Source: Synechococcus sp. CS-1329 (GTDB taxonomy: Bacteria; Cyanobacteriota; Cyanobacteriia; PCC-6307; Cyanobiaceae). Taken from it: DNA of 64,000 nt. This document shows, piece by piece, positions 39,444-48,649 of the stretch. The translations under genes and the position numbers were made by a program. Position 1 is the stretch's first letter; each line of letters starts with the position of its first letter. The DNA lies in NCBI RefSeq assembly GCF_025128055.1, contig NZ_JAHLYS010000045.1:62001-126000 (forward strand), read 5' to 3'. A model generated the notes under the pieces. It made no database searches. It saw only the letters and a program-made list of their open reading frames with translations, and was not told the origin of the DNA.

Positions 39444-42170
39444 ATGTCAGGCCCGCCTGCCCATGGGGGGGACGTCAGCCCCCAGGATTCAGCGTTCCAT
39501 GCCCTCGATGGCGCCACTCTGCTCAGCCGGCTGGGCAGTGATCCCGAGCGGGGTCTGAGCGACGCTGAAGCCGCCCGACGGCTGGAGCGCTTCGGTCCCA
39601 ACCAGCTGACCCTGCTGCGGGGGCGGCCCGCCTGGCTGCGCTTCCTCGAGCAGTTCCACAACCCTCTGCTCTACACCCTGCTGATCACGGGCCTGATCAA
39701 GCTCTGGATCGACTCCCTCGGCGAAGCGCTGGTGATCTGGAGCGTGACGCTGATCAATGCGGTGATTGGCTTCGTTCAGGAGGATCGGGCCGAATCGTCG
39801 ATCGCGGCGCTGGCGCAATCGGTGCGCACCGAGGTGGATGTGGTGCGGGGCGGGCGGCAGCTGCGTCTGCCCTCCGAGCAGCTGGTGATCGGTGATCTGG
39901 TGCGGCTCAGCGCTGGCGCCCGGGTGCCCGCCGACCTGCGCCTGCTTCAGACGCGCGAACTGCGGCTGGATGAATCGGCCCTCACAGGCGAATCCCTGCC
40001 GGTGGCGAAATCAACCCAGGCAGCGCCGCTGGAGGCGGCCCTGGGGGATCGCCGCGGCATGGCTCACGCCGGCAGCTTCGTCACCGCCGGCCTGGGCAGT
40101 GGGCTGGTGGTGGCCTGCGCCGGGGCCACCGAAGTGGGTCAGATCTCCACGGTGCTGCGCCAGCACCACAGCCTGAGCACCCCGCTGACGCGCAAGATCC
40201 AGCGCTTCAGCCAGACCCTGCTGAAAGTGATCCTGGTGCTGGCCGCCCTCACCTTCGCGGTGGGCCTGATCCGCCAGCGGGGATCCGCTGAGATGTTCGA
40301 TGGGGCCGTGGCCCTGGCGGTGGGGGCGATCCCCGAGGAGCTGCCGGCGATCGTGACCATCACCCTGGCGATCGGCGTCAGGCGCATGGCCCGCCGCAAC
40401 GCGATCATCCGCAAGCTGCCGGCCGTGGAGGCCCTCGGCAGCACCACGGTGATCTGCTCCGACAAGACCGGCACCCTCACCCAGAACCGGATGCTGGTGC
40501 AGGAGATCTATGCCGGCGGCGACCTGCGCCCGCTCGAGAGCCTCTGGGGCGAGGCCGCCCTGGCCGCCAACCACGCCATGGGCGAAACCCTGCTGGCCGG
40601 ATTGCTCTGCAATGACGCCCGCCACAGCGAGGAGGACGGGCTGGTGGGGGATCCCACGGAAACGGCCCTGCTGGTGTCGGCCCGTTCAGCGGGCCTGGAT
40701 GCGCAGCGCAGCCTGCTGGAACACCCCCGGCGCGACGCCATTCCCTTCGAGTCGGAGCGGCAGTACATGGCCACCCTGCATGGCAGCGCCCGCATCCTGG
40801 TGAAGGGCTCGGTGGAGGCCGTGCTGCCCCGTTGCCTGAGCCAGCTGGACGCCAGTGGCGGCGACGAGCCCCTCAATGCCGCCGCCGTTCACGGGGCCGT
40901 GGCCGCCATGGCGGGACGCGGGCAGCGGGTGCTGGCCTTTGCGGTGGGCTGGGCCCAGCCCCAGCAGCCCAGCCTTGAGGAACAGCACGTGGCGGAGGGA
41001 CTGCAATTCTTGGGTCTGCAGGGGATGCTCGATCCCCCCCGGCCGGAAGTGATCGCGGCGGTGGCAGCCTGCCGCGCCGCTGGCATCCGGGTGAAGATGA
41101 TCACCGGCGACCACCTGGACACGGCCCTGGCGATTGCCGCTCAGATCGGCCTGGGCCTGGGCCATGGCCCCCTGGAGGGCCTCGATGGCCCGGCCCTGGC
41201 GCGGCTGACGCCCGCCGAGCTGGCCAGCCAGGGGGACCGGCTGGATGTGTTCGCCCGGGTGGCCCCGGCCCAGAAACTGGAGCTGGTGCGGGCGCTGCAG
41301 GCCAATGGCGAGATCGTGGCCATGACCGGTGATGGGGTCAACGACGCCCCGGCCCTGAAGCAGGCCGACATCGGCATCGCCATGGGCAGGGGTGGCACCG
41401 AGGTGGCCCGTGAGGCCGCCGACATGCTGCTCACCGACGACAACTTCGCCACGATCGAAGCCGCTGTGGAGGAAGGTCGCGCTGTCTACCTGAATCTGCG
41501 CAAATCCCTGGCCTTCGTGCTGCCGGTGAACGGGGCCGCCTCCATGACCATCCTGCTGGCGGCACTGCTGGGCCTGGAGCTTCCCGTCACGGCGCTGCAG
41601 GTGCTCTGGCTGAACATGGTGAGTTCGCTGACGATGTCGGTGCCGTTGGCCTTCGAGCCCCGCTGCGAGGGGCTGATGCTGCAGCCACCCAGACCTCCCC
41701 GCCAGCCCCTGCTCACCGGCGGGCTGATCCGGCGCCTCCTGCTGGTGTCGCTGTTCAACTGGGCCCTGATCTTCAGCCTCTTCGCCTGGGGTCGCCACAG
41801 TGGCCTGGATCTGGCCGGCGCCCGCACCATGGCGGTGCAGGGGCTGGTGCTGGCCCAGATGGTGTACCTGCTCAGCATCAGCCAGGTGAGCAAAGGGCTG
41901 CACCGCGCCGCTGAGCGGGGCTGGGGTCAGCTGACCCAGGCTCCGGTGCTGCTGCTGGGTCTGGCCCTGGCCCTGATGCTGCAGGTGGCCTTCAGCCAGC
42001 TGGCCTGGATGAACCAGTTGTTCAGCACCGAAGCCCTGAGCCTGAAGCAGTGGCTGATCTGCGCCCTGCCGATGCTGCCGATGATTCCTGTTGCCCTGGC
42101 GGCACAGCGGCTGGATCCCACCGCCGAGCCGGCGGACCATGGCCTGTTCAGCGGGGAGAGCCGAGCTTGA
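39444..42170 (+). CDS. P-type cation-transporting ATPase (P2/P3-like)
   Basis: Pumps a cation across a membrane using a phospho-Asp intermediate. Seen: N-terminal cation-ATPase domain, actuator TGES near residue 181, membrane motif AIPEELPA near 295 (PEEL, not the PEGL of most Ca2+ pumps), phosphorylation site CSDKTGTLTQNRM near 338, KGSVE, hinge TGDGVNDAPALKQ near 629, and a C-terminal group of helices. About 908 residues. The ion could be Ca2+, Mn2+ or Na+/K+; the altered PEGL motif cautions against a firm Ca2+ call. The stop overlaps the next gene (TTGA). Confidence 0.92.
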   Translation: MSGPPAHGGDVSPQDSAFHALDGATLLSRLGSDPERGLSDAEAARRLERFGPNQLTLLRGRPAWLRFLEQFHNPLLYTLLITGLIKLWIDSLGEALVIWSVTLINAVIGFVQEDRAESSIAALAQSVRTEVDVVRGGRQLRLPSEQLVIGDLVRLSAGARVPADLRLLQTRELRLDESALTGESLPVAKSTQAAPLEAALGDRRGMAHAGSFVTAGLGSGLVVACAGATEVGQISTVLRQHHSLSTPLTRKIQRFSQTLLKVILVLAALTFAVGLIRQRGSAEMFDGAVALAVGAIPEELPAIVTITLAIGVRRMARRNAIIRKLPAVEALGSTTVICSDKTGTLTQNRMLVQEIYAGGDLRPLESLWGEAALAANHAMGETLLAGLLCNDARHSEEDGLVGDPTETALLVSARSAGLDAQRSLLEHPRRDAIPFESERQYMATLHGSARILVKGSVEAVLPRCLSQLDASGGDEPLNAAAVHGAVAAMAGRGQRVLAFAVGWAQPQQPSLEEQHVAEGLQFLGLQGMLDPPRPEVIAAVAACRAAGIRVKMITGDHLDTALAIAAQIGLGLGHGPLEGLDGPALARLTPAELASQGDRLDVFARVAPAQKLELVRALQANGEIVAMTGDGVNDAPALKQADIGIAMGRGGTEVAREAADMLLTDDNFATIEAAVEEGRAVYLNLRKSLAFVLPVNGAASMTILLAALLGLELPVTALQVLWLNMVSSLTMSVPLAFEPRCEGLMLQPPRPPRQPLLTGGLIRRLLLVSLFNWALIFSLFAWGRHSGLDLAGARTMAVQGLVLAQMVYLLSISQVSKGLHRAAERGWGQLTQAPVLLLGLALALMLQVAFSQLAWMNQLFSTEALSLKQWLICALPMLPMIPVALAAQRLDPTAEPADHGLFSGESRA

Positions 42171-43441
42171 GTCCCCAGGCCTGGATCGCCCTGGCCACGG
42201 CGCTGGCCGTGCTGGGGGCCACCGCCAGCGGATGGACCCAGCTCACAGCGGCGGCCCTGCTGGGGGCCTCGGTGCTGATCTTCAGCGGTGTGATCAGCCT
42301 GCCGGAGGCGGCGGCCAGCGTGGCCCAGGCCCAGGGCACGCTCACGCTGCTGTTCGGAATGATGGTGGTGGTGCAGGCCCTGGAGGCCACCGGGGCCTTT
42401 GTTGTGCTGGCCCATCGCCTGATGGAGGGGGCCCGCGGCGAGGGACGCAGGCTGCTGCTCGGCCTGGTGCTGCTCACCACGGCCCTCGGCGCCGTGCTGC
42501 CCAACGCCGCCACGGTCCTGCTGATCGGCCCGCTGCTGCCGCCCCTGGCCAGAGAGATGGAGCTGGATGCGCGGCCGCTGCTGATCCTGCTGGTGCTCAC
42601 GGCCAACAGTGCCGGCCTGCTGACCGTGATCGGCGATCCCGCCACCAACCTGGTGGCCAGCCAGATCGGCCTGGGTTTCCTGGCCTACGGCCGCCAGGTG
42701 GCGAGCGCCGCTGTTCTGAGTCTGCTGATGCTGCTGCTCACCCTGCCCTGGCTCTACCGCCGCATCTGGAGACTGCGGCGGCCTGCCCTGCAACGGTTGG
42801 CGCCGCGGCTGCTCCACCCCAGGGTCTTCGCCCTGCTGCTGGCGGTGGTGGTGGGGATGCTGCCCCTGTTCCTCTGGGGTGAGGAGCTGCCCATGCCCCT
42901 CAAGCCCGGGGCAACAGCGCTGGCGGGGGCTGCGCTCAGCCTGGTGGTGGTTCACCGCAGCGGCATGGTCAGCGTCGAGGGTCTGCTCTCCCGGCTCGAC
43001 TGGTCGACACTGCTCTATTTCATCGGCCTGTTTGTGCTGATCGGTGGCCTGGAGCGTCAGGGGGTCCTGGCCCTGGCGGCCACGGCACTGGCCGGACTAA
43101 GCAGCGGTGGCGACAGCCAGTTGCTGCTGCTCAGCAGCGCAGCGGCCTCCAGCGTGGTGCCGAACATCCCGCTGGTGGCGATGCTCATGCCCGTGCTGCT
43201 GGAGAGCACAGCTCCGCAGGCCCTCTCGCCAAGTTTGCTGGCCCTGTTGCTGGGCGCGACGCTGGGGGGCAACGCCACCAGCATCGGTGCCTCGGCCAAT
43301 CTGGTGGCGGTCGGCATCGGCCGCCGGGAAGGGTGCCCGATCTCCTTCCGCCTGTGGCTGGGCTTCGGTATTCCCACGGTGCTGCTGCAGCTGGCGGCCT
43401 CAGCCCTGTGGTTGCAGCAGTGGCCACCGGCGATGGGCTGA
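42167..43441 (+). CDS. Arsenical-pump/NhaD/CitM-type (IT superfamily) anion or Na+ transporter
   Basis: About 424 residues and some 11-12 hydrophobic segments. Seen: PNAATVLLIGPLLPPLARE and NSAGLLTVIGDPATNLVASQIG (the duplicated IGDxxN-type motif), then SSVVPNIPLVAMLMPV and GATLGGNATSIGASANLVAVGIG in the second half. This inverted duplicated pattern marks the ion-transporter superfamily (ArsB, NhaD, SLC13). TTG 42167 overlaps the ATPase stop (TTGA) with a GGGGAGAG ahead of it, so the two are coupled and may serve the same ion. Confidence 0.85.
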   Translation: MSPQAWIALATALAVLGATASGWTQLTAAALLGASVLIFSGVISLPEAAASVAQAQGTLTLLFGMMVVVQALEATGAFVVLAHRLMEGARGEGRRLLLGLVLLTTALGAVLPNAATVLLIGPLLPPLAREMELDARPLLILLVLTANSAGLLTVIGDPATNLVASQIGLGFLAYGRQVASAAVLSLLMLLLTLPWLYRRIWRLRRPALQRLAPRLLHPRVFALLLAVVVGMLPLFLWGEELPMPLKPGATALAGAALSLVVVHRSGMVSVEGLLSRLDWSTLLYFIGLFVLIGGLERQGVLALAATALAGLSSGGDSQLLLLSSAAASSVVPNIPLVAMLMPVLLESTAPQALSPSLLALLLGATLGGNATSIGASANLVAVGIGRREGCPISFRLWLGFGIPTVLLQLAASALWLQQWPPAMG

Positions 43442-43541
43442 GTCTGGGCTGACAGGGGGATCGAAGCTGATCAACCACGCTTAACGGAGTCATAGGCAAC
43501 GCAACTTCATTGGCGCCCCGCAGCGCACGGGAAGCCCCTAA

Positions 43542-43565
43542 GGTTTTGCGACTCTCCCGCAAACC
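43542..43565. promoter_or_regulatory. Imperfect inverted repeat over the ndhF ribosome-binding region
   Basis: GGTTTTGCG (43542-43550) faces CGCAAACC (43558-43565) with one bulged T and a 7-base loop, ending 10 bp before the ndhF ATG. It could be an RNA hairpin controlling translation or a dimer site for a LysR regulator of CO2 uptake. No published CcmR/NdhR consensus match is claimed. Confidence 0.35.
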
Positions 43566-43575
43566 GCACAACGCG

Positions 43576-45402
43576 ATGACCGTCCCCTTCTTCGAGACGG
43601 CCTGGTTGATTCCGCTCTACCCCTTACTTGGCGGTTTGTTCTCCTTCCTCTGGTCGCCCGGTCTGATCAGCCAGAGTGGACCGCGACCTGCCGGGTATGT
43701 CAACCTGGTGATGAATTTCCTGGCCTTCAGCCATGGCCTGCTGGCCTGGATGGGTTGTTCCGGGCGCACCCTCAGCTTCACCTGGACCTGGCTCTCCACC
43801 GCCGGTCTGACGATCAATTTCGACGCTTCGATTGATCGCAGCGTGTTGATCGCCATCACGATGATCTGCGGCGTTCATCTGCTGGCTCAGATCTATGCGA
43901 TCGGCTATCTGGAGATGGATTGGGGCTGGCCACGTTTCTTTGGCTCCCTGAACCTCTTCGAGGCTGGCCTCTGCGCCCTGGTGGTCACCGATTCGCTCTT
44001 CTTCTCCTATGTGGTGCTCGAGCTGCTCACTCTCGGCACCTATCTGATTGTCGGCACCTGGTACAACCAGTCGCTGGTGGTCAAGGGGGCCCGCGATGCC
44101 TTCCTGACCAAACGGGTGGGGGATCTGGTGCTGCTGGCCGGTGTGATCGCCCTGCTGCCGATGGCCGGCAGCTGGAATTTCAATGATCTGGCCGTCTGGG
44201 CCGCGCAGGCTGAACCGTCACCGGCACTGACCCTGATCCTGCTGGCCCTGGTGGCTGGACCGATGGGCAAATGTGCCCAGATTCCCCTTCACCTCTGGCT
44301 GGATGAAGCCATGGAGGGTCCCCTCCCCTCCACGATCCTGCGCAGCTCAGTGGTGGTGGCCGGCGGCGCCTGGGTGCTGCTGCGTCTCTACCCCCTGCTG
44401 GCCATCAGTCCCACCGCCCTGGCGTTCCTGGTGGTGGTGGGCGGTACCACCGCCCTGGTGGCTGCCCTGATCGCCCTGGCCCAGGTCGATATCAAACGGG
44501 CCCTGTCCTTCCTGGTGAGCAGCTGGTTCGGCCTGCTGTTCATGGCCGTGGGCTGCGGCTCCGTGGATGCGGCCTGGCACATGCTGCTGATCTACCCCCT
44601 GCCGATGGCACTGATGCTGATGTCAGTGGGCACGGTGATCACCAGCAACGTCACCCAGGACCTCACCCAGCTCGGTGGTCTCTGGTCGAGGCGACCGCTC
44701 ACGGGCCTGGCCTTTCTCGTCGGCGCCGGCGGCATGGTGGCCCTGCCGCCCCTGGCTGGGTTTGGAGCGCTCAACGAGCTGGCAGGTTCCCTGCTGGAGG
44801 GGTCCGCCCCATCGGCTCTGCTGGTGGTGGTGCTGCTGACCAACGGACTGATCAGCGCCTGCCTGGTGCGCATCTTCCGGCGCATCTGGGGCGGATCTCC
44901 CTCGGTGTTCACGGCCCGCTCGGCTGAGGTGCTCTGGCTGATGGTGCTGCCCACCATGGTGGGGGCGGGGATGGTGCTGCACCTGCCGGTGCTGCTGGCC
45001 CCCACCCAGTTCGGTGGCTTCAACTGGAGTCCCATGGCCCTGCCGCTGCTGGCCTCCACCTTGTTGGGGGGTGCTCTCACCTGGCAGCAGCTCCCCCACC
45101 CCCTCGATGGCATGCAGGACTGGCTGGCCGCCGACCTGCACACCGAAACGTTCTACCGCCGAACCGTTGTGGGTCTGGTGGTGGTGCTGGCAGCAGCCAG
45201 CCGCTGGGTCGACCGTCGAGTGGTGGATGGCTTCAGCGACCGCAGCGGTGGTCTGACCATGGAGGGGGCCCGCCGTCTCAGCTACAGCACCTCCGGCCGT
45301 GTGCAGGGCTATGCCCTCACCGTGCTCATCGGCGTGATTCTGATGGGGGCCTGGATTCTGGTGCGCCAACCGGCCCTGGCACCCACCCTGCTTCGTTTCT
45401 GA
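43576..45402 (+). CDS. ndhF3: NDH-1 subunit F of the CO2-uptake complex (NdhF3-like)
   Basis: Antiporter-like membrane subunit that, with NdhD and CupA, forms the specialised NDH-1 arm that hydrates CO2 to bicarbonate. About 608 residues, with many helices and Nqo12/ND5 motifs (LFEAGLCALVVTDSLFFSYVVLE, TKRVGDLVLLAGV, LWLDEAMEGPLPSTILRSS, QVDIKRALSFLVSSWFG). ATG 43576 fits the family start (MTVPFFETAWLIPLYPLLG). The F3 versus F4 assignment rests on a cupS-type gene at the operon end. Confidence 0.88.
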   Translation: MTVPFFETAWLIPLYPLLGGLFSFLWSPGLISQSGPRPAGYVNLVMNFLAFSHGLLAWMGCSGRTLSFTWTWLSTAGLTINFDASIDRSVLIAITMICGVHLLAQIYAIGYLEMDWGWPRFFGSLNLFEAGLCALVVTDSLFFSYVVLELLTLGTYLIVGTWYNQSLVVKGARDAFLTKRVGDLVLLAGVIALLPMAGSWNFNDLAVWAAQAEPSPALTLILLALVAGPMGKCAQIPLHLWLDEAMEGPLPSTILRSSVVVAGGAWVLLRLYPLLAISPTALAFLVVVGGTTALVAALIALAQVDIKRALSFLVSSWFGLLFMAVGCGSVDAAWHMLLIYPLPMALMLMSVGTVITSNVTQDLTQLGGLWSRRPLTGLAFLVGAGGMVALPPLAGFGALNELAGSLLEGSAPSALLVVVLLTNGLISACLVRIFRRIWGGSPSVFTARSAEVLWLMVLPTMVGAGMVLHLPVLLAPTQFGGFNWSPMALPLLASTLLGGALTWQQLPHPLDGMQDWLAADLHTETFYRRTVVGLVVVLAAASRWVDRRVVDGFSDRSGGLTMEGARRLSYSTSGRVQGYALTVLIGVILMGAWILVRQPALAPTLLRF

Positions 45403-45435
45403 CGCCCTTCTCCCAGCCGTCAAGCCATCACTCCC

Positions 45436-46917
45436 ATGCTGCTTCTGCTCCTGTTGCTTCCGCTGGCGGCCGCGCTGGCGATGATCGTCGCTCCACCGGG
45501 GCGATGGCCCCGCCGCCTGGCCCTGGTGATCCCCGGCCTGCAGCTGCTGCTGATGGTGCGGATGGCGGTTCAGCCCGCCGCTGACCTGCGGCTGGAGTGG
45601 TTGCCCCAGCTCGGGCTCGATTTTCATCTGGGCCAGGACGGCCTGTCGCTACCGCTGGTGGGCCTCACCGCCCTGCTCACCCTGATGGCCGTCGCAGCCA
45701 CCAGCCTGGAGACCCCCAGGCAGCGGCTGTTCTTCTCGCTGGTGCTGATCACCAACCTCGGCCTGCAAGGGGCCCTGCTGGCCCGCAACGGCCTGCTGTT
45801 CGTGATCGCCTTTGAGCTGATCTTGGTCCCCACCACCCTGCTGATTGCCATCTGGGGCCATGAGCGCAGCCGCCAGGCGGCCATTCGCTATCTGCTCTTC
45901 GGCGCTGTGTCTGGGGTGGTCCTGCTGGCGGCCGTGCTCGCCCTGGACCTGCTCAACGCCAACGGCTTCAGCCTCGCCTACGACGACATGGCCACAGCTG
46001 TGCTCCCTGAGGGCTCCAAGGTCTGGATCCTGGGACTGCTGGTGCTGGCCTTTGGCCTGAAATTACCCGCGGTTCCCCTGCATGGCTGGCAGCCCCTGGC
46101 CTACAGCGAAGCCTCCTCACCGGTGGCGATGCTGTTGGCCGGTGCCGTCTCCAAGCTCGGGGCCTATGGCCTGCTGCGCTTCGGAGTGGGCTTCATGGGG
46201 GACACCTGGGAGGCCTGGGCACCGCTGATCGCCGTGGCGGGCACCGCCGGTGCGGTCTATGGAGCGCTCAACGCCATCGCCCAGACCGACATGCGCCGGC
46301 TGGTGGCCTACAGCTCCCTGGGGCACATGGGTCTGCTGCTGCTGGCCCTGGCCGCCGCCACACCCCTGAGCCTTCAGGGGGCCGTCGCCCAGGTGCTGGC
46401 CCACGGGGTGATCTCCTCGCTGCTGTTCTGCGTGGTGGGCCTGATCGAAGCCAAGACGGGTACCACCGAAATCGCCGAACTCTCCGGCCTGCTCAACCCC
46501 CTGCGCGGACTGCCCTTCACCCTGGGCATGTTCCTGCTGGCCCTGATAGCAGCGGCCGGTCTGCCCGGCATGGTGGGTTTCGTGGCCGAACTGGTGGTGT
46601 TCCAGGGCAGCTGGACTGTGTTCCCCCTGCCCACCCTCGGCTGCCTGTTCGCCTCCGGTCTCACGGCGGTCTACGCGATCCGCCTGTTCAACCGGGTGGG
46701 CTTCGGCAAACTCGACAACGCCAAGGCCTTCTACCCCGCCACCACCTGGGGCGAGCGGTTGCCGGCCCTGGTGCTCTCCGCTCTGGTGCTGGTGGGAGGC
46801 CTCTGGCCGCCCCTCACCCTGGGCTGGAGTGAATCGGTCACCGCGACCCTGGCTCGTCACCAACCCCTGATCGCCTCCCTTCCCGCCCCCTCCATCCTTC
46901 AGGAGCTCCCCTCATGA
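45436..46917 (+). CDS. ndhD3: NDH-1 subunit D of the CO2-uptake complex (NdhD3-like)
   Basis: ND4-like antiporter subunit, 493 residues. Seen: NGLLFVIAFELILVPTTLLIAIWG, LKLPAVPLHGWQPLAYSEASSPVAMLLAG with the conserved Lys/His region, AYSSLGHMGLLLLAL and a long helical C-terminus. Starts 33 bp after ndhF; its stop overlaps cupA by ATGA. Confidence 0.9.
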   Translation: MLLLLLLLPLAAALAMIVAPPGRWPRRLALVIPGLQLLLMVRMAVQPAADLRLEWLPQLGLDFHLGQDGLSLPLVGLTALLTLMAVAATSLETPRQRLFFSLVLITNLGLQGALLARNGLLFVIAFELILVPTTLLIAIWGHERSRQAAIRYLLFGAVSGVVLLAAVLALDLLNANGFSLAYDDMATAVLPEGSKVWILGLLVLAFGLKLPAVPLHGWQPLAYSEASSPVAMLLAGAVSKLGAYGLLRFGVGFMGDTWEAWAPLIAVAGTAGAVYGALNAIAQTDMRRLVAYSSLGHMGLLLLALAAATPLSLQGAVAQVLAHGVISSLLFCVVGLIEAKTGTTEIAELSGLLNPLRGLPFTLGMFLLALIAAAGLPGMVGFVAELVVFQGSWTVFPLPTLGCLFASGLTAVYAIRLFNRVGFGKLDNAKAFYPATTWGERLPALVLSALVLVGGLWPPLTLGWSESVTATLARHQPLIASLPAPSILQELPS

Positions 46918-48206
46918 CGGTGCTGACCGCGAAGCTCACAGCTCTCCCCCCCTCCACCCACCCCTTCGCTGAAGTGGTGCAGCGGCTGGAAGCCGGTGGC
47001 TCGATGCTGCCTGACAGCCCGGAAAATCTGATGCAGATCATCGGCATCTACAAGGCCTATGCCGTGCCGATGGACTTCTATTGGCGTGATCTGCTTTACA
47101 TCGCCGAGCGGGTGTTTCTCAATCCCCTGCCAGCCTTCAAGTATTTCCCCAGCCAGGAGTATCTCGATCTTCCTAATTCCTATGCCGGAGAGACCGCCGA
47201 CCTGCGCATCTGGCGGGGAGAGGCCGGGGCGCACCCCGAGTTGCTGGAGTTCATGGAGAAGGGGGAGACGCGGCGGATGCCCAAGCTGCTCCACCACCTC
47301 TGGCACGATCGCATCAACATGGAGTTCGCGGAGGCCTGCATGGATGCCATGTTCTGGCACCAGGGCATGGGCGGACGCTTCTACGACTACCTGGAGAGCG
47401 ACACCTACAAGGCCAACGCCGATCGGGCCATCAAGGCCTACTTCAAGGGCAACCCCCTGATGCTGGGGCTGCACAAGCTCTTTCCGGAAATGTTCCTGGA
47501 GCAGGTGCGCAAACTCAGCTACTACGCCAACCTGGGCCTGTTCTGGGAGGTGATGGCACCGGTCTTCTTTGAGATGAGCGACATCTACGACGAAGGAGGC
47601 TTTTCCGGCGTGCCCGCCGCGATGGACTTCCTGGTGAATGGCATCTTCGCAGTGGCCGGTCGGCCGATCTATCACCACGTTTACATCAACGGAGAGTGCC
47701 TGGAGATCATCCCTAAGTCAGAGGGTTTCACCTGGCTCTACGAAGCTGCTCTGCCCTATGTGGAGGCAGTCTTCTATCGCACAGCACCCTTTCGCGGCAC
47801 CAAGTCGTACAACGCTCAGGCGGGTCAGGTGCCGGCGGATCAGGCGGATTTTCACTACGGCATTCTCTATGCCGATGTGTTCCCGGTGGGCTCAGCCGGC
47901 ATCCCCCCCACCCTGCTGATGCAGGACATGGTTCATTTCCTGCCTCCCTATCTCAAGGAGATCTATCTCCAGCACCGCCGTGGCGAGGAGGATCAGTTGA
48001 TTCAGCTGGGCATCACCTTCCAGCGCTCCATGTACAACGTGACCTCGGCGGTGATCCAGGCCCTCAGGGCTGCGCTGTTCTATCCACTCGATGATCCTGA
48101 CCCGGAGCATCTTCTGGCCAATCGCCGTTTCTTCGAAAGCCAGATGGATCGCTTCCTCCGGCCCGAAGCTCGCCTGCGCGATGTGCAGACCCAGGACTAC
48201 CGCTGA
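46914..48206 (+). CDS. cupA: CO2 hydration protein CupA (ChpY/ChpX family)
   Basis: Peripheral subunit that couples electron flow in NDH-1MS to CO2 hydration, with a carbonic-anhydrase-like role. About 430 residues. Characteristic stretches: MQIIGIYKAYAVPMDFYWRD, LLHHLWHDRINMEFAEACM, GKNPLMLGLHKLFPEMFLEQ-like segment near 185, and FHYGILYADVFPVGSAGIPP near 305. His/Asp/Cys residues are candidate zinc ligands. Coupled to ndhD by ATGA. Could be CupB, but the fasciclin-like gene that follows favours CupA. Confidence 0.92.
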   Translation: MTVLTAKLTALPPSTHPFAEVVQRLEAGGSMLPDSPENLMQIIGIYKAYAVPMDFYWRDLLYIAERVFLNPLPAFKYFPSQEYLDLPNSYAGETADLRIWRGEAGAHPELLEFMEKGETRRMPKLLHHLWHDRINMEFAEACMDAMFWHQGMGGRFYDYLESDTYKANADRAIKAYFKGNPLMLGLHKLFPEMFLEQVRKLSYYANLGLFWEVMAPVFFEMSDIYDEGGFSGVPAAMDFLVNGIFAVAGRPIYHHVYINGECLEIIPKSEGFTWLYEAALPYVEAVFYRTAPFRGTKSYNAQAGQVPADQADFHYGILYADVFPVGSAGIPPTLLMQDMVHFLPPYLKEIYLQHRRGEEDQLIQLGITFQRSMYNVTSAVIQALRAALFYPLDDPDPEHLLANRRFFESQMDRFLRPEARLRDVQTQDYR

Positions 48207-48238
48207 GCTGATTCACCGCCCCTCTGCCCACCATCCCC

Positions 48239-48640
48239 GTGCCTGACATTCTCGATACTGCCCGTGCGGCCGGCTGCTTTCAGACCCTGCTGGCGGCTGT
48301 TGAAGCCGGCGGGTTGCTGGAGGCCCTCGCCAGCCCTGGCCCCTTCACGGTCTTCGCCCCGGTGGACGATGCCTTTGCGGCGCTGCCGGCTGGCACCGTT
48401 CAGACCCTCGTGCAGAACCCGCCGCAACTGGCGCGAATCCTCAAATATCACGTGCTCTCTGGCCACTACACCCGCGAGCAACTGATCGCTCAGGCGGAGT
48501 GGACCACACTGGAGGGGGCACCGCTGCCGATCCGTCGCTTCGATCCCTTCGAGGTGAAGAACGCCAGCGTGAATGCCGCCGATGTGATCTGCGACAACGG
48601 CATCGTGCACGTGATCAACCGGGTGATGCTGCCAGGCTGA
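48239..48640 (+). CDS. cupS: Fasciclin-domain protein, CupS-like
   Basis: 133 residues forming one fasciclin fold: [21 protein letters not shown], the H1 box [29 protein letters not shown], and the H2 box [17 protein letters not shown]. In Synechocystis the small CupS subunit of NDH-1MS, encoded after cupA, has this fold. No signal peptide, matching a cytoplasmic subunit. GTG 48239, 32 bp after cupA. The position in the operon is the main support for the CupS name. Confidence 0.8.
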   Translation: MPDILDTARAAGCFQTLLAAVEAGGLLEALASPGPFTVFAPVDDAFAALPAGTVQTLVQNPPQLARILKYHVLSGHYTREQLIAQAEWTTLEGAPLPIRRFDPFEVKNASVNAADVICDNGIVHVINRVMLPG

Positions 48641-48649
48641 ATTCCCCAC

